Position numbers and translations under genes: made by a program
Part shown: piece by piece, positions 1-6,980 of the stretch
Position numbering within the stretch: the stretch's first letter is position 1
Layout of the letters: each line of letters starts with the position of its first letter
Source of the DNA: Mucilaginibacter aurantiaciroseus
Lineage (GTDB): Bacteria; Bacteroidota; Bacteroidia; Sphingobacteriales; Sphingobacteriaceae
Length of the DNA stretch: 64,000 bases
NCBI RefSeq assembly: GCF_024055595.1
Contig: NZ_JAMXOF010000001.1
Location: 1,550,001 to 1,614,000 of the forward strand
Direction: 5' to 3'
The notes under the pieces: model-generated
What the model was told of the DNA's origin: nothing
Database searches by the model: none
Seen by the model: only the letters and a program-made list of their open reading frames with translations

Positions 1-1822
1 CAACGGCACCACTCGGGAAAAATGCGTATTTATTATTTGCACCAAACTTTGATGAACCATCCGTTCTGCCGGTAAAGGTGAACAGGTAACGGTTTAAAAA
101 TGTATAGTTGAAACGTCCGTAATATGACTCTAACACCGTGCGGGTGGCATTATTATTAACCATGTAAGTAGTGGCGCCTGCAATATTCTCATTTTTCAGG
201 ATATCGTTCACAAAGCCTTGGCCTTGTATGTTTGATGTACGTACCGTGGTATTTTCGTAACTGGTACCTGCCACAAAATTAACGTGGTGTTTGGTGCCCA
301 GGTCGCGGTCATAGGTCAGGAAGTTTTCAACGATCATATGGTTGGCACTGTAATTATCAACCACACCAAACCCCTGGAACTGGTAACCCGTGCCTGTAGC
401 ATCACGCGGCTGGTAGTTATCACCTATCGAGTTACCATAGGTGTTGCTAATTCGGCTACGCAGGTTTAACCCTTTGATGATATCCCAGCTGATAAAAGCC
501 GAAGATAAAATGTCGATAGTTTTGCTTTTGTTAAGTACCTCATTAGCAATTTGCAACGGGTTGCCGTAATCGTTAGAACCTATATGGAAGTAAGTACCAT
601 CCGGGTTTAGTGCCGGGAAAATGATATTACGGTCAACCGATAGGCCTTGCCCATAGTTTTTTGCCCAGGTAGAAATAATGTTGACACCCAAGGTCACATT
701 CCTTTTTAACTTTTGCTCCAGGTTAACGCGGCCCACATATTTTTCGTAGCCGTTTTTGATAGCAAGACCCTGCTCATTATAGTAATTACCTGATACCGAG
801 TATTTGGTAGTTTCTGTACCGCCATCGGCAGATAAGGTATAGCTTTGCGATACCGGGTTACGGTAAACAAGATCTGCCCAGTTGGTATTGTAAGGCCATG
901 GTTTTTTGCTTGGGTCAATGCCTCTTAGTTCTGCAATCGATGGGTAGTAAGTACCACCAATGTTTTGGCCTACATACTGTGCGGCCTCGCCACCATTCTG
1001 GCGCGACTCGTTATTTAACGTGGCTACATCAACCGGGTCATGAAAAACATCCAGTTTATTGCCTAATGTAGATACGGTAGTTAAAGCGTTTAAGGTAATA
1101 CGCGCCTGGCCTGTTTTGCCCCTGCGTGTTGTGATCAAGATAACCCCGTTTGCACCACGAGAACCGTAGATAGACGCCGATGATGCATCTTTCAATACTT
1201 CTATCGATTCGATATCATCCGGATTAACTTGCTTAATGTTACCGGCATCGCCTAACGGGATCCCGTCGACAACAACCAAAGCATTGGCACCACTACGCGA
1301 GCCTAAACCTCTTACGCGGATTGTTGCACCCGCGCCCGGTTGGCCCGATGGCGCAATAACCTGTACACCTGGAATTTTGCCTTGCAGCAGTTGGTCAACA
1401 CTACCTGATGGGGTGCGGTTAAGATCGCTCCCTTTAATGGAACCTACCGAACCGGTAACGTCGCTCTTTTTGGTTGTACCGTAACCCACCACTACAACCT
1501 CGTTAAGGTCGCGCGATGCATTTTGCATGGTTACCTGTAATTTTGTTTGATTAGGGCCTGCAGCAATTTCCAGCGTTTGCATCCCGATGAACGAGAATAC
1601 CAGGGTGTTGTTACCTGCTGTTAAGTCAAGTTTAAATTCGCCCTTAACATTAGTAACAGTATTTACCGCTGTGCCATTCAGCTTTACAGTAACGCCGGGT
1701 AGTGTAATGCCTTGCTGATCGGCCACCACCCCTGTAATTTGCCTTTGCTGGGCTAATGCAGTTACAGCATTAAACAGCAAAAACATCATACACACAAATG
1801 TTGTGTAAAAATATTTCTTCAT
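1..1822 (-). CDS. SusC/RagA-family TonB-dependent outer-membrane receptor, N-terminal part (C-terminus outside window)
   Basis: About 607 residues are visible, from an ATG at 1822 to the window edge with no stop. A signal peptide ending near FNAVTALAQ is followed directly by a carboxypeptidase-regulatory-like domain (ITGVVADQQG to about residue 90), then the SusC signature NEVVVVGYGTTKKSDVTGSV, the plug domain (DQLLQGKIPGV, VLKDASSASIYGSRGANGVI) and the first barrel strands. Such receptors import glycans or other nutrients across the outer membrane with a SusD partner, which would lie beyond the left edge. There is no STN domain, unlike the receptor at 19415, so signalling through a FecR/sigma pair is unlikely. 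The family call is secure; the substrate is unknown. Confidence 0.95.
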   Translation of the reverse strand, partial: MKKYFYTTFVCMMFLLFNAVTALAQQRQITGVVADQQGITLPGVTVKLNGTAVNTVTNVKGEFKLDLTAGNNTLVFSFIGMQTLEIAAGPNQTKLQVTMQNASRDLNEVVVVGYGTTKKSDVTGSVGSIKGSDLNRTPSGSVDQLLQGKIPGVQVIAPSGQPGAGATIRVRGLGSRSGANALVVVDGIPLGDAGNIKQVNPDDIESIEVLKDASSASIYGSRGANGVILITTRRGKTGQARITLNALTTVSTLGNKLDVFHDPVDVATLNNESRQNGGEAAQYVGQNIGGTYYPSIAELRGIDPSKKPWPYNTNWADLVYRNPVSQSYTLSADGGTETTKYSVSGNYYNEQGLAIKNGYEKYVGRVNLEQKLKRNVTLGVNIISTWAKNYGQGLSVDRNIIFPALNPDGTYFHIGSNDYGNPLQIANEVLNKSKTIDILSSAFISWDIIKGLNLRSRISNTYGNSIGDNYQPRDATGTGYQFQGFGVVDNYSANHMIVENFLTYDRDLGTKHHVNFVAGTSYENTTVRTSNIQGQGFVNDILKNENIAGATTYMVNNNATRTVLESYYGRFNYTFLNRYLFTFTGRTDGSSKFGANNKYAFFPSGAV

Positions 1823-2318
1823 AATTTTGATAATTGGTTTGTGGGGACAATAATAGTCGCTTAAGGGCCATACTATAATCCACTATTGTATCATTTAAGT
1901 ACACAAGAACAGTGTAAAAGTTATTTAAAGGCTGTTTTGTTAAAAAAGTAGTATACAGATGTAACTTCGAGCGATTCTTTGTTGCAATTTTTAATAAAAA
2001 TTTAAAAATTTTTTCATTTTGTTACTGCCCTCATGGTAAAGGCCATTTAAGTAAAAGATGAATTATCGCACGATCCTGATCTATGAAAGACTTATCCGTA
2101 AAAAAAATATTTGGCGCGCTCCATACCTTGTTCCATTGACTAAGTACAGAAATTTGGGATCATAACTCATGCGTGCCGAACACATTTCATGAGTATCAAA
2201 CCGAAAAAATTCTTGGTAGAACCAAAATACTTTTTATTTAAATATTGTTAAATCTGCCTAAGTTGCTTCAGTGAATTCGGTCTAATAAACTTTTATTGAA
2301 CTTTCCTGTTGATAAAAC
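1823..2318. other. AT-rich intergenic region upstream of the SusC gene
   Basis: This is a 496-base gap between the divergent susC start and the Fpg-like remnant. No open frame resembles a protein and no convincing hairpin terminator is present. It should contain the susC promoter, but no good TTTG/TAnnTTTG pair was found. Confidence 0.5.
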
Positions 2319-2561
2319 ATGGCAGAATTACCAGATTTAACCTTTTTTTCGCGCATATTAAATCGTAAATACTCTGACAAAAAGTCAGGAAGCTGGAAAT
2401 CACAGTGCCGAAAAAAAATCAACGTCAGTGAAGCAGCGCTTAAATCAGCTTTAAAAGGGCAGGAATTGATCCGTGTGCGACGTGAGGGAAAAACCCTTCA
2501 GTTGGATTTTTCAGGATATCAGGTACTCATAAGGTGCTATAAGAAGAAATTAACGACGTAA
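2319..2561 (+). pseudogene. Truncated Fpg/Nei-type DNA glycosylase remnant (N-terminal fragment)
   Basis: The 80-residue frame begins MAELPDLTFFSRILN, which resembles the start of Fpg/Nei-family glycosylases (usual form MPELPD or MPELPE, with Pro2 as nucleophile and Glu3 catalytic). The later KGQELIRVRREGKTLQLDF fits the first beta-sandwich of that family. Similarity ends after about residue 70, and a stop follows in a short basic tail. Family members are roughly 240–290 residues with a helix-two-turn-helix and often a zinc finger, all missing here. Pro2 is replaced by Ala, which would disable the Schiff-base chemistry. The call is a decayed fragment, based on remembered family motifs rather than a search. 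Confidence 0.55.
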
Positions 2562-3331
2562 GCGGCGTAATTCCTCCATTTTGATTTTAAGATGTGATGA
2601 AAAAATTCCGAGTAACAAATGAATAACAAATGCCAGAAAAATAGCACAAAATTACGCTAACTAAAGACTAAGAATTTTATCATAAACTACAAACAATGAG
2701 TATATTAACTGGCATTAATCGTCAATTTTAATCGTTGTTTTTAAGGCATACTTGCCGATACAGAAAGTAATGTGCCTTTGATTATTAGGAAGTTGCAAGA
2801 TTTTAGTAACAAATTAGCAAGAAATATTTCGGCTATTGCTTTTTGCAAAATTGTTGCTACACCACATTTATTTGTATGAGCGGCCATAGTTTAAGAATTG
2901 ATTTTATCTGCCTGATGATATCATCGGGCTTTTTAATGGTCATTTTTTTGGCTACTTCCAGCAGGTCTTTCAGTATATGCACTGCATTTTGCCCTCAACA
3001 TTTAATGATTGCTGGCTAACTAATGGGCTATCCGGGCTGTAAGCGTGCGAATTTTTATTGCTTTTGCAATATTAGAACATGCAGATTCATGTATTACACG
3101 GTGTGCAAGTCATAAATAGGCCTCAACCTTTCGACTATCCAAATACTTTTACCGCCAATCAAAGAAATAGTAGTTATCCTTAGTTTGGTGTAAATTTACA
3201 GACAATTATTTTACATTTCTATTACATATAAATTTCAAGACTCTCATTTTCTTCAATATTTTTGATAAACGTAGCGATGGATAATCCTCCTGCTGCAAAT
3301 TAACCAATTTCTTTAAACTAAACTCTTTACG
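2562..3331. other. AT-rich non-coding stretch before the rhodopsin gene
   Basis: No convincing gene lies in this 770-base stretch. On the minus strand, 2860–2994 is an open run of 45 codons (KDLLEVAKKM, KKPDDIIRQIKSILK) that reads like a protein C-terminus but has a stop immediately upstream. It may be a gene remnant and was not identified. The rhodopsin promoter should lie near the right end. Confidence 0.4.
3257..3264 (+). promoter_or_regulatory. Possible −7 promoter element for the rhodopsin gene
   Basis: TATTTTTG matches the Bacteroidota −7 consensus TAnnTTTG and lies 67 bases before the rhodopsin ATG. No TTTG or TTG occurs at the usual −33 spacing, so support is weak in such AT-rich DNA. 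Confidence 0.3.
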
Positions 3332-4066
3332 ATGTACAACATTCTAATGACGATCTTACCGATCGCGAACAACAACTACGTTGCTTTTACTTTTTTTGTT
3401 GGTTGCATGGCTATGCTTGCCGCCTCCGTTTTTTTCTTTTTTGAAGTTTCAAATACCGACAAAAGATGGAGAACGTCGGTGTTAGTTTCGGGCCTAATTA
3501 CTTTTATAGCAGCTGTTCATTACTACTACATGCGCGATTATTATTTGGCAACAAATACCTCGCCTACTTTCTTTCGGTATGTAGATTGGATATTAACGGT
3601 TCCATTAATGTGTGTAGAATTTTATCTCATTACCAAAAAGGCCGGAGCTAAAATTGGTTTATTGTGGAAGTTGATAACAGCCTCAGTTTTTATGTTAGTA
3701 ACCGGATACATAGGGGAAGCTATCTATGGAGCGGAAACTCAAAGTTGGGTTTGGGGTACATTAAGTAGTGTTGGTTATCTCTACATAGTTTACTTAATAT
3801 GGTTTGGTGAGGTAGCACAACTCGCTAATAATGCCGGTACAGCAGTGGCAACTGCTAACAAAACCTTAGCATGGTTTGTTTTAGTAGGATGGGCTATTTA
3901 TCCAATTGGTTACATTGCAGGTACACATGGTGGCTTATTTGGAATGGATGTATTTCATGGTCTCTCTTTAGATATCGTGTACAACATTGGTGATGCAATT
4001 AATAAAATAGGGTTTGGCTTTGTTATTTATTCCTTAGCACAGTCTGATAAACCGACATTAGCATAA
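3332..4066 (+). CDS. Proteorhodopsin, light-driven proton pump type
   Basis: This 244-residue, seven-helix protein is a microbial rhodopsin. Helix C reads RYVDWILTVPLMCVEFYLI, giving Asp85 (counter-ion/acceptor), Thr89 and Glu96 (donor), equivalent to D97/T101/E108 of proteorhodopsin; this DTE set marks outward proton pumps. His63 matches the proteorhodopsin His75. Helix G has Asp221 and the retinal-binding Lys225 in GDAINKIGFGF. The tuning position (L/Q105 in proteorhodopsin) is Met93, usually associated with green absorption in flavobacterial proteins. A retinal-forming blh gene follows after a strong hairpin, and a lycopene cyclase lies opposite. The DNA is more AT-rich than in housekeeping neighbours, consistent with acquisition. 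Pump class is inferred from motifs. Confidence 0.96.
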   Translation: MYNILMTILPIANNNYVAFTFFVGCMAMLAASVFFFFEVSNTDKRWRTSVLVSGLITFIAAVHYYYMRDYYLATNTSPTFFRYVDWILTVPLMCVEFYLITKKAGAKIGLLWKLITASVFMLVTGYIGEAIYGAETQSWVWGTLSSVGYLYIVYLIWFGEVAQLANNAGTAVATANKTLAWFVLVGWAIYPIGYIAGTHGGLFGMDVFHGLSLDIVYNIGDAINKIGFGFVIYSLAQSDKPTLA

Positions 4067-4085
4067 TTTTTTGTTTATTAAGTTG

Positions 4086-4135
4086 TTTTGAAAGATTAAC
4101 ACCTATTTATATTTTAGGGTGTTAATCTTTCAAAA
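4086..4135 (+). terminator. Strong hairpin between rhodopsin and blh (terminator or attenuator)
   Basis: An 18-base perfect inverted repeat (4086–4103 with 4118–4135, arms starting TTTTGAAAG) encloses a 14-base loop and is followed by an AT-rich tract. It begins 20 bases after the rhodopsin stop. As a partial terminator it would make rhodopsin mRNA more abundant than blh mRNA. Confidence 0.75.
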
Positions 4136-4210
4136 TAATTTTTAATATTAGTTGCTCTAACAATTAATACAATTGCACCGATTAATTTTCTTTTTAAATT
4201 GTAAGCTATT

Positions 4211-5160
4211 ATGTTGAAGACATCACTAATAATAACCGGGTTACTCCTAGCTATCAATCAATTTTTTTTTTTCCTCTTTCTGAAAGTATTCAAACATATG
4301 TTTTTATAGCTGGTATAATATTATTAGGTATTCCGCATGGTGCTGCAGACCTTTTAATTTCGATGAAAAGCGCAAACGACAAAAAAAGTCTGTTTTCGTA
4401 TTATAAATTTTTTTTTCTTTATTTAGGGCGATTAGGTGCATTTCTTTTACTCCTTTTATTTTTACCTTCTGTTGGTATCATAATTTTCATTGTATTCGCA
4501 TCTTTTCATTTTGGAGAAACTGACCTATATAAATTTGACACCCATACATTTAAAGGAAAGCTTATGTCCTTCGGCTATGGGCTTGCAATTGTAAGTGTGA
4601 TTGTTTTAGTACATTTTGACAAAGCCAGTTCCTTATTGATATTGTTTAAATCTGGTAGAGATAACATTAATCTTATTAGCTATATCAAAAATTACAAGCT
4701 TATAATCTTATCGTTTTCGCTTCTCTTTTTCTTTATCACTGCTTTGAGTTACTCTTCTATCACTCGTGCTAATACGATTTTTACCTGGAATTTTATCTTT
4801 ACGTTTACCTCAACTGTAATAATTCTTTATACCCTGCCGCTATTCCTAGGGTTTACTTTTTACTTTATTTTATGGCATTCGGCAACATCTTTACGAAATA
4901 TTACCATCTACCTTCAAACTGATTGTAATTTTTCAATGAACAACTTTATTAAGCAAATTAGTTTATATAGCATAATTGCAATTATAGGTATTATGTTGTT
5001 CGGCATTGCTGGCTTTATGTTCTTAAGCCATGATACCTTAATCATTTATATAATTTTAAGTCTCGCTGTTTTAACAGCACCGCATATACAGGTTATGCAT
5101 AGCATGTATTATGATATAAGGATCAATGATAGGTTAGACACAATAAACAAGATAAACTAA
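4211..5160 (+). CDS. blh: Brp/Blh-family beta-carotene 15,15'-dioxygenase, frameshifted in an 11-T run
   Basis: Blh cleaves beta-carotene into two retinals at the membrane. The N-terminal frame from ATG 4211 encodes MLKTSLIITGLLLAINQFFF and stops at 4309. The frame that continues to 5160 is open from 4198 and carries the family hallmarks: GIPHGAAD, FASFHFGETD, ILWHSATSL and TAPHIQVMH, with histidines expected to bind iron. The frames meet at eleven T's (4262–4272); one more T, or a −1 slip, joins them into a normal Blh start (NQFFFFPLSESIQTYV). The first ATG in the main frame, at 4363, would lose the PHG histidine. Possible explanations are a sequencing error, a slippage-switched gene, transcriptional slippage, or a recent mutation. 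Total length would be about 316 residues, and the rhodopsin context supports the function. Confidence 0.85.
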
Positions 5161-5269
5161 GACCATCCCAAGAAAAATCAATATTGCATTTAAGTCGAAC
5201 GAGGTTATCGATTTTGCACAAAGCAAACTCCAATTAGATTGTACCTTTAACCTATAATCAAGCTGTTTT

Positions 5270-5989
5270 TTAAGTGCTAAGGGACTTAGAGTTTAGGTTT
5301 TTTTTATTTTGGCTCATCACCGTATAAATTATAATGTTCATAAGGATAAGCGCCATGCCATAGAACATATCTTCAACTGGAATTGTAGAAATACGCAAAC
5401 CAGTGTAAGTGGATTTATTATACCAAACTACAGGCTCATTCAGCCCAGTCCCTGTCAACAAACCATTAACAACGAAAAATGGAAAAAGAAGTAATGCATA
5501 AGTAATGTAAAAACGGACTAACCACCTTACTTTCAGCACATATTTTGCTATCGATAATAAAACAATTAATAAGGTAAATGCAAATAAGGGATAGGTTTTA
5601 TTATAGTATATAATTGCCAATGCAATTAAAAAAACGATAAATATTGGAGTTAAAAGACGATCATTATATGGCGTTCGAGCATTAAAGTATAGGATGTCCA
5701 GACAGTGGAAAGTAAATACGCAAGCGTAAGGGATACAAAAAAAGAATAATACCTCTTCAATCGGTAAGTTAACAAAGGTAGGTCCCATTACGTATTTGAA
5801 GTTAAATCCCCATATTTTTAAACTTGTAAATAAAATATCGTTGGATATAAAAAAAATTGATGTAATTACTAAAGAAGGGAGAAATACGGGCCAGATTTTA
5901 ACAAAACCAAATCTGGAGTGGAAAGAAAAGCATAATGGAAAAAGTATCGTAAAAAAATCGATGAAAAGATAAGTAAACTTTATATGCAT
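5270..5989 (-). CDS. Lycopene beta-cyclase, fused CrtYc-CrtYd membrane type
   Basis: The 239-residue protein has six to seven hydrophobic segments in two repeated halves. Each half carries the cyclase signature: NLPIEEVLFF at about residues 74–83 and TIPVEDMFYG at 202–211. Also typical are SFHSRFGF near residue 22 and IPYACVFTFHCLD. It would cyclise both ends of lycopene to beta-carotene in the membrane, the substrate of Blh. It is convergent with blh, with about 110 bases between the genes. No other carotenoid gene (crtE, crtB, crtI) lies in the window, so lycopene must come from elsewhere. Codon use is AT-rich like rhodopsin and blh. Confidence 0.92.
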   Translation of the reverse strand: MHIKFTYLFIDFFTILFPLCFSFHSRFGFVKIWPVFLPSLVITSIFFISNDILFTSLKIWGFNFKYVMGPTFVNLPIEEVLFFFCIPYACVFTFHCLDILYFNARTPYNDRLLTPIFIVFLIALAIIYYNKTYPLFAFTLLIVLLSIAKYVLKVRWLVRFYITYALLLFPFFVVNGLLTGTGLNEPVVWYNKSTYTGLRISTIPVEDMFYGMALILMNIIIYTVMSQNKKNLNSKSLST

Positions 5990-6750
5990 TTTTATATCAC
6001 TTTAAGTAAGATTAAATAACCTAAATAATTCAAAATTCACCTCCCAATTCATTCAAATTTTGCGCTTTAACAAAATAAATTGTTGTTCAACGAAACTGTT
6101 GTAATTACAAAATTAAGCTTGGTACTTTGTAATTCAAAAAATGATTTATGTACATAAAAAAATGTCTGACCCCCGATTTAATGTGCATCACTTTTTTAAA
6201 TTTAATTGATGTGGTATAACGGGCTATTTTTTCGCTAATTGGCTGTAACGTAAAAATAACTATCAATTCGTCAACGTTTATTCATCTACGTGTCATGTTC
6301 TAAAAATAAAAACGGTTTTGATATAATTAATTAGCCTTGCTTTTTCTTTATTATAAAACGATTTGACATCTTCTTTAGAACCGGGCAGCTCTGCCGCTCC
6401 TGCTATTCCAGCGGTCAGGGCCCTAGGTACGTTTTGCTGAAAGTGCGATTAGAACGCCTTCAACGGTGGTCCTTAAATTGATTTGAAATGGATCATTGTC
6501 TTTGTAAAACTTTTGTTTTTTTAGGCAGACAAGTAAACTAAAGGTTTTCTCTAACATAAAATGCTGAATTAAAAGTGAACAAAATTCGACCCGCAGCATT
6601 TACATAACAAGATGTTCGTTTATAGAACATACTGTATTCCAATTAAATATGGCACTTTTAGGGATTAGTAAAAATATAAGCAGGTACTCCTTAAAGTACT
6701 CTTTTTTATTTTGGGCTTATATGAATGATTTGTGATCGTAGCAGAAATAA
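5990..6750. other. Non-coding AT-rich stretch between cyclase and tRNA-Ser
   Basis: No gene was found. A minus-strand run of 51 open codons (6293–6448; it includes AGAAELPGSKEDVKSFYNKEK) lacks a start codon and was not identified. It sits in a more GC-rich patch around 6380–6480, so it may be a decayed gene. Confidence 0.4.
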
Positions 6751-6783
6751 AAAAGCCTCTAAATCGTTGATTTAGAGGCTTTT
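6751..6783 (-). terminator. Rho-independent terminator downstream of tRNA-Ser
   Basis: A 14-base perfect stem (6751–6764 with 6770–6783, core GCCTCTAAAT) has a 5-base loop and, read on the minus strand, a T-run. It lies 24 bases after the tRNA 3' end. Confidence 0.85.
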
Positions 6784-6807
6784 GAAACCCTTTAATGTTG
6801 GTTTTAG

Positions 6808-6894
6808 CGGTGAGGGAGGGATTCGAACCCTCGGTACAGTTTCCCGTACGTCAGTTTAGCAAACTGATCCTTTCGGCCTCTCAGGCACCTCACC
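6808..6894 (-). tRNA. tRNA-Ser (anticodon GCT)
   Basis: The 87-base sequence folds as a class II tRNA. The acceptor stem is GGTGAGG/CCTCACC with discriminator G as expected for serine. The anticodon stem is TCAGT/ACTGA around loop TTGCTAA, giving anticodon GCT (codons AGC/AGU). The long variable arm lies between the anticodon and T arms, and the T arm has GGTTCGAATCC. CCA is not encoded. It lies on the same strand as, and downstream of, the HD-hydrolase gene, with its own promoter. Confidence 0.96.
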
Positions 6895-6934
6895 GTTGAT
6901 TTTTCCGAATTGCTTTCCCTTTTTTCAGGGATTG

Positions 6935-6964
6935 CAAATATAGTAATTAGCTTAAGCTGACAAA
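6935..6964 (-). promoter_or_regulatory. Bacteroidota-type promoter of tRNA-Ser
   Basis: On the minus strand TTTG (6964–6961) is followed after 18 bases by TATATTTG (6942–6935), a full match to the −33 TTTG / −7 TAnnTTTG pattern. Transcription would start near 6928, giving a leader of about 34 bases before the tRNA. Confidence 0.75.
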
Positions 6965-6980
6965 AAAATAAATCAGATTT

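Noticed and set aside
1236..1484. 82-codon plus-strand frame inside the SusC gene
   Set aside because: It is the complement of the receptor plug region and has no independent support.
2860..2994. Minus-strand open run of 45 codons (KDLLEVAKKM...)
   Set aside because: A stop lies directly upstream and no start codon precedes the protein-like part; unidentified remnant at most.
6293..6448. Minus-strand open run of 51 codons in a GC-richer patch
   Set aside because: No start codon, stop at once upstream, and no family recognised; mentioned only as possible decay.
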